Shown here: positions 54,426 through 63,175 of the stretch, piece by piece
Layout of the letters: each line of letters begins with the position of its first letter
Position numbering within the stretch: position 1 is the first letter of the stretch
Assembly: GCF_003841465.1 (NCBI RefSeq)
Contig: NZ_REFZ01000001.1
Span: forward strand, 248,001 to 312,000
Direction of reading: 5' to 3'
DNA length: 64,000 nucleotides
DNA from: Natrarchaeobius oligotrophus
Lineage (GTDB): Archaea; Halobacteriota; Halobacteria; Halobacteriales; Natrialbaceae
Translations under genes and position numbers: made by a program
The notes under the pieces: model-generated
The model's database searches: none
The model's input: only the letters and a program-made list of their open reading frames with translations
Told to the model about the DNA's origin: nothing

Positions 54426-55451
54426 TCACGCCGACTCGAGCGCCGCGAGCAAGTCCTCGTACAGCCGCTGTTCGCGGTCCGCGAGGTCGTGGACCGTCTC
54501 GGCGACGTCGGTCAACGTCGGACCCATACGCTCGGTATCCGGACGCTCGCTCGCCGCTTTGAGCGTCTCCCCGGCGTCCGTCCAGTCGGCGGCGATGGCG
54601 TTCATCCGCTCCGTCGCGTCGGCGGGGAGCGCCGGCCCCGACCCGTCGAGTGACTCGAGAAAGTCGGCGTACAGCTGTCGGAACGCGCCGCCGCCGGTTC
54701 CTCTGCGTTCGACGTTCTGATAGGCAAAGCGGACGCTCCACTGCGGATCGTCGAACTCGACCCAGGACGGGAGTTCGTCGGCGAACCGCCTGACACCCGC
54801 GAGTCCCTGGGTGCCGAAGTTACCGTCGGGCCCGGTTGCCCGATCCGCATCGAGCATGGTTCGAGCCATCTCGGCGACGGCGTCAGGCGCGGCTTCCTCG
54901 AGCGACCGGCCGGGCTCGGGATCAGTGACGACGAGGTGACGGTTCGAGAGCGGAACTCCGTGCGTCGAGTTCATCGCCTGCCGAAGTCGCTCGAGGGGAA
55001 CCCGCTGGCGCTCGTCGAACTCGGTGTCGGAGAGCACGGCGGTGTCGCCGCCGTCCTCGAGGCCGACACAGAGCACCGAGTGGGGCCCGAAGTGGGTGTC
55101 GCTCCCGAAGTAATCGAGGTAGTAGATGTCCGTAAAGACCATCACCGGATCGCCGGCCGCGAGGGAATCGCGGAGCCGTCGACGGACCGTCCGCCAGCCC
55201 TCCCCCTCGTGGCGGTCGACGCCGATCTCGAGCAGGTCGAAGAACGTCTCCTCGATTCGCGGCGGTCGGCCGATGAATCCGCGGTGAGGGCTCTCGGGCA
55301 GCTCGAAGTAAGTGAATCCGAGCCCGGCGGCCAGCCCGAAACACGTCTCCTCGTCGCACCCCCAGCCGTAGTGGGTGGCGAGGTTGCGAAGCGACGTCGA
55401 TCCGCAGTGACGGCCGGTTCCGTGGGAATACTCGGCAATCGTCGCGTCCAT
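54426..55451 (-). CDS. BtrH-like protein (C39-like peptidase or amidase fold)
   Basis: The protein has 341 residues. The N-terminal half resembles the BtrH domain: HCGSTSLRNLATHYG (candidate catalytic Cys near 16), ETCFGLAAGLGFTYFELPES, VMVFTDIYYLDYFG and GPHSVLCVGLED (candidate His near 120). The C-terminal half is mostly helical (ERMNAIAADWTDAGETLKA). BtrH in Bacillus is an acyltransferase of butirosin synthesis that removes or adds an amino-acid-like side chain; the fold is like C39 peptidases. The role in haloarchaea is unknown, and no natural-product genes are adjacent. Confidence 0.75.
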   Translation of the reverse strand: MDATIAEYSHGTGRHCGSTSLRNLATHYGWGCDEETCFGLAAGLGFTYFELPESPHRGFIGRPPRIEETFFDLLEIGVDRHEGEGWRTVRRRLRDSLAAGDPVMVFTDIYYLDYFGSDTHFGPHSVLCVGLEDGGDTAVLSDTEFDERQRVPLERLRQAMNSTHGVPLSNRHLVVTDPEPGRSLEEAAPDAVAEMARTMLDADRATGPDGNFGTQGLAGVRRFADELPSWVEFDDPQWSVRFAYQNVERRGTGGGAFRQLYADFLESLDGSGPALPADATERMNAIAADWTDAGETLKAASERPDTERMGPTLTDVAETVHDLADREQRLYEDLLAALESA

Positions 55452-55982
55452 GTGGAGTCGTGACGGCGACGGCTCAAGAACGGCACGGAAGGGGCGATCC
55501 GCTCGTCGGGTGCGAGTTGACGTTGCGTCGGGGAAAGGGTCGAACGCGGATCGACGTCGTCACGGCAAGAGACGTGAGCGGATCGATCGGGGGCGTGCAG
55601 AACCGGTTCGTAATCGTCGTCGGTCCCGATCGACTTCTCCACCCGGTCGAAAACGGGGTCGGAAACCGACTCCCGCCGGGACCGAGTGCTCGGTGAGTGT
55701 ATAGTAGCTACGGAAAGTCGGTGCGCATCCGATCGCGAGACGGCGGAATGGTCGGTGTACAAACAGCTTCAGTTGTTACGATCGGATCGACGATTCGGCG
55801 ACCGTGGCCGCTGCACCGTTCCCGGCGTGACGGATCCAGCGGTCGTCTCGCCGTGATCGCAAACGTCGAAAGAGTTGCCGATCCACCGGGCATTCGGGCG
55901 ATCCGACCATATCCGTTTCGAGTGTTCCCAACTCGTCCGAGCCGTGCGGAAATTTAAGCAGGAAACGACCGTACTACCAGCC
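55452..55982. other. Intergenic region, mostly no gene seen
   Basis: These 531 nt separate the BtrH-like gene from uspA. A plus-strand open frame (55460-55696) and minus-strand frames are of low quality. The uspA TATA-like AATTTAAG is at 55951-55958. AT content rises near 55697-55770. I see no other supported feature. Confidence 0.45.
55951..55958 (+). promoter_or_regulatory. TATA box for uspA
   Basis: AATTTAAG is 25-32 nt before the uspA ATG, preceded by GGA, as in haloarchaeal promoters. Confidence 0.6.
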
Positions 55983-56447
55983 ATGACGGACCACGTTCTC
56001 GTACCCGTCGACGACTCCGACCGATCGACCCAGGCGCTCGAGTTCGCGTGCCGGGAGTATCCCGACGCCACGATCACGGCGTTGCACGTGGTCGATCCCG
56101 GCGACTTCCACGCCGCGGTCGGGCCCGAAGGCGGCGCGATGGCGGACCACGACGAAATGCAGAAACGCTACGAAAATCGGGCCGAATCAATCCTCGAAGA
56201 CGCTCGCGAACTCGCCGCCGAGTACGGTTGCGACCTCGAGACGGAATACCAGATCGGCGGCGTCTCCGGATCGATCGTCGAGTACACCGACATCTCTCGA
56301 TCGATCGTCGAGTACGCCGACGAACACGACGTCGACCTCATCGCGATCGGTAGTCACGGCCGAGCGGGCGCGAGTCGCATTCTGCTCGGCAGCGTCGCGG
56401 AGACCGTCGCCCGTCGGTCGCCGGTTCCGGTCGCGATCGTCCGGTAA
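55983..56447 (+). CDS. Universal stress protein, UspA family
   Basis: The protein has 154 residues from MTDHVLVPVDDSDRSTQAL. The ATP-binding signature GSHGRAGASRILLGSVAET is intact (G-x2-G-x9-GS). A tandem repeat at nt 56269-56321 doubles a ten-residue block (SIVEYTDISR then SIVEYADEHD), so this copy is ten residues longer than usual at that place. The ATG 55983 follows a TATA-like AATTTAAG by 25-32 nt, so an upstream start (55875) is rejected. Confidence 0.88.
   Translation: MTDHVLVPVDDSDRSTQALEFACREYPDATITALHVVDPGDFHAAVGPEGGAMADHDEMQKRYENRAESILEDARELAAEYGCDLETEYQIGGVSGSIVEYTDISRSIVEYADEHDVDLIAIGSHGRAGASRILLGSVAETVARRSPVPVAIVR
56269..56321 (+). repeat. 30-nt tandem duplication in uspA
   Basis: GATCGATCGTCGAGTAC followed by (A/G)CCGAC occurs at 56269-56291 and again at 56299-56321. 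The period is 30 nt (ten codons) and one base differs over 23. It keeps the frame. Confidence 0.75.
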
Positions 56448-56619
56448 CGTCTCGAGAACTGCGCCCGGACCGAGCGGTCGGGAGGGTGAAAGTTCTCCAG
56501 CGGTTTACCCGAAATGCGGCGCGCCCGTAAGGTGAGCTACCGACTCCCCCGTGATATCCGCGTTCTGTCGCCGCCTTTCGGGTTTCGAGGGAGGTCTCAC
56601 CGCCCGATGTTTCGGGCGC

Positions 56620-57360
56620 TCAGTACTCTTCGAGGCTGTTCCCATCGGGCGTTGCAACGAACCTGTCACCGTTTTCCCCCTTTCCGGCCGCGAGTTGGAT
56701 GCCCGGTTCGGTCATGACGCTCGCCGACTCGTGGTCGAGTTCATCGGCTATTTGCGAACGAGATGAAGTAACGACGCCCCCGCCGGGAGGTTTGAACGTG
56801 AGCGATTCGACACCAGTCCCGTCCAGTTCGAGCGATACCGTTTCGTGAAATCCCTCGAGCCCCCACTTGGACGTGACGTATGGCGCTCGCCCCGGGACGC
56901 CTTCTTCTCCCCTCCCCGACGAAATGTGAATGACCCGTCCCGATCCTTGCTCGAGCATGGGCTCGAGCGCCGCTTTTGTCACGAGAAACAGACCCCGAAG
57001 GTTCGTATCCAGGATCGCATCCCAGATATCGATCGGAATGTCGACGACGTGGTTAGTGTCGGCTTCCCCGGTAATCGTGTGTTGGGTTAAAGCGGCGTTG
57101 TTAACGACGACGTCTATGGTTCCGAACCGATCGATCGTGGTATCGATCGTATTCGTCACGTCATCCCACTGTTGAATGTCGCCGGCGATCGGGACCGCTC
57201 GCCCCGGACCGTCCATCGAATCGGCCGCTTCTCGCAAGCGACCCTCGGTTCGTGCGGTGCAAATTACGGTCGCACCTTCGTCGACGAACCCCTCGGCCAT
57301 TGCTTTGCCCAGTCCCGCGCTTGCGCCGGTCACGACGATAACCGTGTTCTCCAATCGCAT
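56620..57360 (-). CDS. Short-chain dehydrogenase/reductase
   Basis: The protein has 246 residues. The cofactor motif is TGASAGLGKAMAE (residues 11-23), followed by DVVVNNAALTQHT near 84. The catalytic Ser is in HISSGRG near 146, and YVTSKWG near 160 has the Tyr-x-x-x-Lys. Proline-rich PPGGGVVTSS follows. The substrate is not predictable. ATTAAA about 33-38 nt upstream of the start may be the promoter. A stretch of about 250 nt without genes separates it from the DUF6293 gene. Confidence 0.9.
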   Translation of the reverse strand: MRLENTVIVVTGASAGLGKAMAEGFVDEGATVICTARTEGRLREAADSMDGPGRAVPIAGDIQQWDDVTNTIDTTIDRFGTIDVVVNNAALTQHTITGEADTNHVVDIPIDIWDAILDTNLRGLFLVTKAALEPMLEQGSGRVIHISSGRGEEGVPGRAPYVTSKWGLEGFHETVSLELDGTGVESLTFKPPGGGVVTSSRSQIADELDHESASVMTEPGIQLAAGKGENGDRFVATPDGNSLEEY

Positions 57361-57613
57361 GGTAGTGGCGTGATAAGGCCTTTCTCTAGCGTATTAAACG
57401 TGTGTGAAAAGTTCCGGCTCGAGACCGTTGAATCAAGCAACGAACAGTCGAACCAACGGAAAGACGTGTTGGAGGCGAATCGATAACACTGCGGTCCACA
57501 ATCGACGGTATAATTCGTCCTTCCCAGAAGTGAGAAGTCGGCCGAGTTGGCGCAGATAGATAGCGTTCCGCTGGATCAACACTGTTACGGCGTCTTCCTC
57601 GCAATAGGGACGT

Positions 57614-58522
57614 ATGCAAACCCACATCGTTCCGGTCGGCTTCGACTACGACCGGCTGATCGCGCCGCTCGTTCGCGATCAGATCGACGTCGACAGCGTC
57701 ATCCTCCTCGAGGGAGCCGTCGGAAGCGAGGCCAACGTCGAGTACTCCCGCCACCTCTCGAAGAAACTCGAGACGGACTTTCGGAATTTGCTGGGCGCAG
57801 AGACCGACCGGTTCGTCCTGGAGGACGTCTACGACTACGACGAGGCCTTCGAACAGGCGTACGACCTCATCACCGTCGAACTCGACCAGGGCAACGAGGT
57901 GTGGGTCAACGTCGCCGCGATGCCGCGAACGGTGAGTTTCGCGTTCGCAAACGCCGCCCACTCGCTGATGGTCGAACGCGAGGACGAGCGCGAGCAGATT
58001 CACACGTACTACACGGCACCCGAGAAGTACCTCGAAACCGAACTCGCGGAGGAACTTCGCGAGCAGATCGCCTTACTCGAGGACCTCGAGGGCGGTCCGG
58101 ACCCGGAGACGGTCGACGGCGACCGGATCGAACGCCGCCTCGAGAGTGCCCTCGACCTGCTCTCGGAGTTCGACGAGCGGGGAACGACGATCGGGGCGAA
58201 AGAGATCGACGGTCGCCACATCGTCGAGTTGCCCGTGGCGTCGTTTTCGAACGTCAAACCCTTCGAGGAGCTCATCCTCTACAAGCTGGGCGAAGACGGC
58301 GAGTTCGCTTCCGTCTCGGAGCTCGCCGAATCGCTCGCGCGCGAGCTCAACGAGGAGTACACCGACAGCTTCCGATCGAAGGTCATCTACAACGTCGATC
58401 GGCTGGGTCCGGGCGGCAAGGGCTACATCGAGCGCGAGGAGCGCGGCAAGTCCTACCGGACGCGACTCTCCCGAATCGGCGAACTGTGGGTTCGGGCGCA
58501 CTCGGACAACGATCGGACGTAA
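57614..58522 (+). CDS. DUF6293/HFX_2341-type regulator (CARF-like N-terminus plus wHTH)
   Basis: The protein has 302 residues. The N-terminal 130 residues are a Rossmann-like domain with MQTHIVPVGFDYDRLIAPLV, NEVWVNVAAMPRTVSFAFA and RTVSFAFANAAHSL; such domains are related to CARF sensors of cyclic oligonucleotides in CRISPR regulators. The C-terminal part is helical and then winged helix-like (FEELILYKLGEDGEFASVSE, then RSKVIYNVDRLG and GKGYIEREERGKSYRTRLS). No CRISPR locus is in the window. The downstream membrane-anchored gene starts 3 nt after its stop, so they are coexpressed. Confidence 0.8.
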   Translation: MQTHIVPVGFDYDRLIAPLVRDQIDVDSVILLEGAVGSEANVEYSRHLSKKLETDFRNLLGAETDRFVLEDVYDYDEAFEQAYDLITVELDQGNEVWVNVAAMPRTVSFAFANAAHSLMVEREDEREQIHTYYTAPEKYLETELAEELREQIALLEDLEGGPDPETVDGDRIERRLESALDLLSEFDERGTTIGAKEIDGRHIVELPVASFSNVKPFEELILYKLGEDGEFASVSELAESLARELNEEYTDSFRSKVIYNVDRLGPGGKGYIEREERGKSYRTRLSRIGELWVRAHSDNDRT

Positions 58523-58525
58523 CCG

Positions 58526-59101
58526 ATGTCCCCGGCTCCGGCACCGACGGACGCCGCTATTCTGTGGATCGCCGGCCTGGGCGTCGTCGTCCTCGCGGGC
58601 CTTCTCGTCGGCTGGCGCAGGCGGACGACGGGAAGTCGGCGCGCGCTCGCGAACGAACTCGACGATCGCTTGGCGGAGTCGATTCCGACCGGAACGGCGT
58701 CGCACCTCGAGCGATCGCCAACCGTTCGCCGGCTGGCGGTCGCAGACGTCGATGTCGAGGACGGATCGACCGAGACGTTCGTTCCCGTCGTCCGCGTCGC
58801 CCTCGGAACGAGCGATCGGCCCGGAACCGAACTCGCCCTGGAGTACGTCGCCGAAGTGATCGAGACGATCCACCCCGTTTTCCGGGAGCGAGACGAACGC
58901 GTCGACCGATACGACGTGGAGTTCACCTTCGGCCCCGGGGGCCTGGTCGTCTCCGGGGAGTGCCGTCGCGTCTCCGTCCCTGCCGATCTGGCCGACCGGC
59001 TTCTCGAGGACGAGCGCTATCGCGCGTTCGACCTTCACCGGGACGTCGACCGCGACGACGGCGAGACGGCGACGCTGTGGGGACGGTGTCTCGAATACTG
59101 A
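58526..59101 (+). CDS. Membrane-anchored protein of unknown function
   Basis: The protein has 191 residues. One N-terminal membrane helix (AAILWIAGLGVVVLAGLLVG, residues 10-29) is followed by a short basic turn (WRRRTTGSRR). The remaining 150 residues are soluble alpha/beta with LAVADVDVEDGSTETFVPVV and YDVEFTFGPGGLVVSGECR. I recognise no family. It follows the DUF6293 gene by 3 nt, so it may carry the output or target of that regulator. Confidence 0.6.
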   Translation: MSPAPAPTDAAILWIAGLGVVVLAGLLVGWRRRTTGSRRALANELDDRLAESIPTGTASHLERSPTVRRLAVADVDVEDGSTETFVPVVRVALGTSDRPGTELALEYVAEVIETIHPVFRERDERVDRYDVEFTFGPGGLVVSGECRRVSVPADLADRLLEDERYRAFDLHRDVDRDDGETATLWGRCLEY

Positions 59102-59222
59102 CGAGCGCAGGCTCGCGCCGCGCGGAACGGCGACGACGACTCGCATCGCGGCGTCACCCTCGAGACCGCCCGGCCGGTCGGCCGTCCGACCCGCGGATCG
59201 CGGTCGACGCGACCTCGGACGA

Positions 59223-60299
59223 CTACCACCGGAAGCCGACGGGGTCGGCCGGCGGCTCGAGCGGACTCGAGGGTAACCCGTCGCCGACGGTCGGATCGTT
59301 GAAAGCCCGCGGCGCGACGTCGTTCGGCCCGTCCGGGTAACGAAGCGACGCGAGCAACTGGAGCTGGCCGCGGCCGACGCCGAGTTCGAACTGCCCGCCG
59401 CCGTACAGCCGAATACCGCGTTCGTCGCAGTGGGCGATGGTTTCGAACAGCGACTCGAGGGAGCCGAACCGGGACGGTTTGACGTTGAGCCAGCCCGGCT
59501 CCCACGGGAGCGCCTCGACGTCCTCGAGGCCGTGGATCGGCGCGTCCCAGGCGACGCGCTCTCGCACGTCCGGCCGATCCAGCAGCGGTTCGGTCTCGTC
59601 GGTCAGGGCGGGGTCCTCGACGACTGCGTCCGGGAACGACTCGAGGACGAGGTCGTACAGCGCCGGATCGGCGGGAACGTCGACCTCGGTCCCCTCGTAC
59701 TGTCCCTTGAGGTCGAGGATGCGAACGGCGTCGGTTCCGACGGACTCGTGGATGGCGTCGACGAGCGCGTCGTCCCAGTCGGGCGTCGGATCGAGTTTGA
59801 ATCCGATATCGGGCACCCGTTCGCGAAGGCGCTCGAGGCGCTCGACCGTCGGCGGATCGCCCAGGCGGGTGCTGGCGACGAACCGGACGGACTCGAGCGT
59901 CCGGTCCAGGTGACTCGCGAGATCGGACTCGGCCTGCCGGAGGGCGAGGTCGAGCGCCGCGCTCTCGAGTCCCCACCGGCGGTAGTTCCGAAAGACCTCG
60001 CGGTCGGGATCGCCCGCGGGAAAGAGGTCGATTTCTTCGAGGCGCTTCGAGAACGTTTCGAGCGTGTACTCGCCGGTCAGATCGGGGAGACCGACCCGGG
60101 CCAGCGCGTCGTGTTCGTCGGCCTCGTACGTGACGTCTTCCCCGATCCCCGTCACCTCGTCGCCCGATCCGCCCGCCGGTCCGACGAGCGCGATCTCCGT
60201 CGTGACGCGCGTGAACTCGCTCGAGGTCTCCCGCTCCCGGCGATCGGTCGAAACCGACTCGATCTCGAGCGGGAGGTCCGCGATCCGATCGTCGTACAT
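59223..60299 (-). CDS. Enolase-superfamily protein
   Basis: The protein has 358 residues. The N-terminal cap (residues 1-120) precedes a barrel. Candidate metal ligands stand in order: Asp in RILDLKGQYEG near 195, Glu in DAVVEDPAL near 227 and Asp in AWDAPIHGLED near 249, followed by Lys in WLNVKPSRFGS near 275. GGGQFELGVGRGQLQLLASL near 304-323 closes the barrel. The arrangement fits muconate cycloisomerase/OSBS-like members. The reaction is not known, and menaquinone genes are not next to it. Confidence 0.7.
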   Translation of the reverse strand: MYDDRIADLPLEIESVSTDRRERETSSEFTRVTTEIALVGPAGGSGDEVTGIGEDVTYEADEHDALARVGLPDLTGEYTLETFSKRLEEIDLFPAGDPDREVFRNYRRWGLESAALDLALRQAESDLASHLDRTLESVRFVASTRLGDPPTVERLERLRERVPDIGFKLDPTPDWDDALVDAIHESVGTDAVRILDLKGQYEGTEVDVPADPALYDLVLESFPDAVVEDPALTDETEPLLDRPDVRERVAWDAPIHGLEDVEALPWEPGWLNVKPSRFGSLESLFETIAHCDERGIRLYGGGQFELGVGRGQLQLLASLRYPDGPNDVAPRAFNDPTVGDGLPSSPLEPPADPVGFRW

Positions 60300-60361
60300 A
60301 GCGGATACTCGCGGGCCAGCGAGAAGAGCGTTTCACCGGGGCGGAACTCCGCGGACGACGG

Positions 60362-62035
60362 TCACTCCTCGCGACGCTGGCGCTGGCGCAGGTTCTGTCG
60401 CGTGAACTGCGGTTTCACGCGCGTCGCCCGTCGGGTGCGGAAGCTGCGGTAGAGCTGGATCGTCACGATCACCGAAAACGCCGCCGCGACGATCGACGCC
60501 TGCGGCGCCTCGAGCGCGTAGAGAACGCCCATCGAGAACAGCGACATCGTGAGCAACATGCCGTAGATCAGCCGCTTTGCGAGCTTGTCGAAGACGTTCT
60601 CCGAGTCTTCGACGCCGATGCGGACGAAGAGGTCCTCGCGGTCGAGGCGGTCGAGCGCTCGTTCGGCTTTCGGGGTGATCCGCGTCAGGGACTCGCCGGT
60701 TCGCCTGAGCTGTTCGCCGGTTTCCGAGAGATACTGTTTGATGGACTCCTCGCGGTAGCCCTGTTCGGTGAGGTAATCGGTCGCGGTCGCGATGAAATCG
60801 AAGTCCGGATCGAGGGTGACGCAGACCCCCTCGACGACGGTGGCGACCCGGAGGACGAGCGCGAGGTTCTTCGGCAGCCGAAAGGGAAAGACGTAGATGG
60901 AGTCCTCGATCTGGCCGACGATCTGGTTGATGCGGTACTGCTCGACGTCTTCGCCCCTGGCGTCCTGGATGGCGATCTCCATCACTTCGGCCATCACCGC
61001 CCGGTCGGCCTCGGGCGAAAGCGTCCCGATTTCGACCAGCACGTCGAGGATGGCGTCGATGTCCTGGTTGGCGACCGCCACGTAGAACTCGACGATCTTG
61101 TCCTGGACGAACTCGTCGACCCGACCGGACATCCCGAAGTCGTAGAAGACGATCCGGCCGTCGTCGGTCACGGCGAGGTTCCCCGGGTGGGGATCGGCGT
61201 GGAAGACGCCGTCGTCGACGATCATCTGCAGGTAGGATCGCTCGAGGTTCTCGGCGATCTTCGTCCGGTCGATTCCGCGCCGTTCGAGTTCCTCGACGTC
61301 GTTGATCTTCGTCCCCTCGACGTACTCCATCGTGAGCACGCGCCGACAGGAGTGGCTCTCGATAACCGACGGGATGACGAACCGGTCGTCGTCCGTGAAG
61401 TTCGAGCGGATTTCGGTCAGCATCTCCGCCTCGCGCTCGTAGTCCATCTCCTCGCGGATCGTCTTCGAAAACTCGTCGGCCAGGTTCTCGAGCGAGAACG
61501 ACCGGGATTCGTCGACGAAGTACAGCAAGAGCGGAAGCGACCAGTGGATGACCCGCAGGTCGGCCTCGACGAGCTCCTCGACGCCCGGCCGGCGCACCTT
61601 CACCGCGACCTCGCGAGTGCCGTCCGGACTCGTCGCGGTCGATCCGTCCCCGTCACCGGGATCGAAATCGCTCGCGGCTTCGTCTGCGATCCGGGCGCGG
61701 TACACCTGTCCCAGGCTCGCGCCGCTGATCGCCTCGGTGTCGAACGCCTCGAATCGGTCGTCGACGGGGCCGAGTTCCTCCTCGAGTACGCGCTTCGCGC
61801 CGGCCCACTCGGCCGGCGGCACGTCGTCTTGCAGCGCCGAGAGCACGTCGATGTACGCCGGCGGCAACACGTCCGGGCGGGCCGACAGCAGCTGGCCGAG
61901 CTTGATGAACGTCGGACCGAGCGTCAACAGCGACTCGAGCAACACCTCCGCGCGGTGGCGGTGGGTCTCGTGGTCGACCCGCCGCGATCGACCGAACAGC
62001 AGGAACCGGCGGCGATCGCGGGCGTAGGCGAGCAA
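60362..62035 (-). CDS. ABC1/AarF/UbiB family atypical kinase
   Basis: The protein has 557 residues from the first permitted start, TTG 62035. The KxGQ motif appears in GPTFIKLGQLLSARPD near 40, AVKVRRPGVEELV near 143, HADPHPGNLAV near 279 and FYDFGMSGRVDE near 296; two C-terminal membrane helices follow near 505-545. Such kinases support quinone or isoprenoid metabolism. The conserved N-terminus LRAYKRFVLVAWQFLPLL is in the same frame upstream of 62035, so the true start is probably a non-AUG codon: CTG at 62095 would give MASLRAYKRF. The frame begins 6 nt after the Hsp20 stop. Confidence 0.88.
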   Translation of the reverse strand: MLAYARDRRRFLLFGRSRRVDHETHRHRAEVLLESLLTLGPTFIKLGQLLSARPDVLPPAYIDVLSALQDDVPPAEWAGAKRVLEEELGPVDDRFEAFDTEAISGASLGQVYRARIADEAASDFDPGDGDGSTATSPDGTREVAVKVRRPGVEELVEADLRVIHWSLPLLLYFVDESRSFSLENLADEFSKTIREEMDYEREAEMLTEIRSNFTDDDRFVIPSVIESHSCRRVLTMEYVEGTKINDVEELERRGIDRTKIAENLERSYLQMIVDDGVFHADPHPGNLAVTDDGRIVFYDFGMSGRVDEFVQDKIVEFYVAVANQDIDAILDVLVEIGTLSPEADRAVMAEVMEIAIQDARGEDVEQYRINQIVGQIEDSIYVFPFRLPKNLALVLRVATVVEGVCVTLDPDFDFIATATDYLTEQGYREESIKQYLSETGEQLRRTGESLTRITPKAERALDRLDREDLFVRIGVEDSENVFDKLAKRLIYGMLLTMSLFSMGVLYALEAPQASIVAAAFSVIVTIQLYRSFRTRRATRVKPQFTRQNLRQRQRREE

Positions 62036-62101
62036 CAGCGGGAGGAACTGCCACGCGACCAGGACGAACCGCTTGTACGCGCGGAGTGAAGCCAGTCTCG
62101 T
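62036..62101 (-). other. Likely unannotated N-terminal coding part of the UbiB gene
   Basis: This stretch is in the ubiB frame with no stop codon: TRLASLRAYKRFVLVAWQFLPL. Family members have a similar N-terminus. Only CTG (62093-62095) among standard-like starts is present. The stop codon of the upstream Hsp20 gene is directly before it, in the same frame. Confidence 0.6.
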
Positions 62102-62536
62102 TCACCTCGGTTCGGTACGCTCCTCGTCGTCGGCCGGTCGGCCGTCACCGGCGCCCTCGCGGTCGTCACGTCCGGACGACGAGCGGTCGACGACGTCGAT
62201 CGTCGTCTCCCCGTCGGTCGACCGCTTCGGAACCGTCACCTCGAGGACGCCGCGGTCGACGGAGACGTCCGTCTCCTCGGCGAGCGCGTCGTCCGGAAGC
62301 GGTACCGACAGATCCAGAAAGACCGACCGGTTCTCCTCGAGGTAGCGGTAGTCGTCCGAGAGGTCCTTTTCGCGCTTTGCATCGATCGAGAGACGGCCGT
62401 CCTCGATCGAGAGGTCGAGCGAGTCGGCGGTCACTCCCGGTACGTCGAGTACGAGCAGGTAGGCGTCCTCGCTCTCGAGGAGATCGAAAAAGACGTCTTC
62501 GGAGAGCTCCCGCAGCGCGTCGCGCAGCGTTGACAT
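62102..62536 (-). CDS. Hsp20/alpha-crystallin family small heat shock protein
   Basis: The protein has 144 residues from MSTLRDALRELSEDVFFDLL. The crystallin domain reads AYLLVLDVPGVTADSLDLSI, then DGRLSIDAKREKD, SVFLDLSVPLPDDAL and RGVLEVTVPKR. A disordered charged C-terminal tail follows (SSSGRDDREGAGDGRPADDE). It prevents protein aggregation. The TGA stop is followed in the same frame by the UbiB N-terminus, so a readthrough product is conceivable. Cotranscription with ubiB is likely. Confidence 0.92.
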   Translation of the reverse strand: MSTLRDALRELSEDVFFDLLESEDAYLLVLDVPGVTADSLDLSIEDGRLSIDAKREKDLSDDYRYLEENRSVFLDLSVPLPDDALAEETDVSVDRGVLEVTVPKRSTDGETTIDVVDRSSSGRDDREGAGDGRPADDEERTEPR

Positions 62537-62703
62537 GGATACAGGTTCGAACGCCGATACGAAAAAGCCCGCGGTAGCGGTGAGGCCGCGGAGCGGAATC
62601 GACGCTCGTGCGACCGGGTTCCCGGCGGGTTGACGTGTGACGGATCCGTCACGGTAATCCACCGCAGTCCGCCCGTTCTCGTCGACGGTGACTCGACGAC
62701 CGA

Positions 62704-63078
62704 TCACGAACCGAGGACGTCTCTGGCGACCGCCGCAACCAGCAGCACGCAGACGACGACCATCACGCCCTGGGAGGTGGCCGCGACGACCGAGTCGACG
62801 GAGCCGCCGGTTGCGAGCGCGATCACGTCCGGAATTCCCCGGGCCGAGCCGAGGATTCCGAGGACCGCCAGCGCACCGATGCCGTAGGTCGTGAGTTCCG
62901 GTCGATCGAAGCGTCGACCTGCGGTGCCGAGCCCGACGAACACGACGCCGAAAAACGCCGGAATGAGCGCCGTGACGCTGGCGAAGTCGGTGAGGGCGTA
63001 CGCGCCCAGTCCGAGGACGACGAGGACGGCTCCGAGAACGATCCCGCTCGCGGGGGTGATCCGATCGGTATCTGCCAT
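62704..63078 (-). CDS. Membrane protein of unknown function, four membrane segments
   Basis: The protein has 124 residues. MADTDRITPASG is a short acidic start. Hydrophobic segments are at about 12-31, 36-53, 65-85 and 98-118. The loops hold RRFDRPELTTYG. Similar four-helix proteins occur in haloarchaea without known function. The gene is divergent from moeA (97 nt). Confidence 0.7.
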   Translation of the reverse strand: MADTDRITPASGIVLGAVLVVLGLGAYALTDFASVTALIPAFFGVVFVGLGTAGRRFDRPELTTYGIGALAVLGILGSARGIPDVIALATGGSVDSVVAATSQGVMVVVCVLLVAAVARDVLGS

Positions 63079-63175
63079 ATCCCTGTATTTTCGTCGACGT
63101 GTGAACTATCTTTGGCTCGCGCGTCGAAACCAACCGATCCCCACGCTTTTTGCGCATGCCGAACCCAGTCAGGGT

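Noticed and set aside
55460-55696. 78-residue plus-strand frame before uspA
   Set aside because: There is no domain, no promoter and a typical shadow composition.
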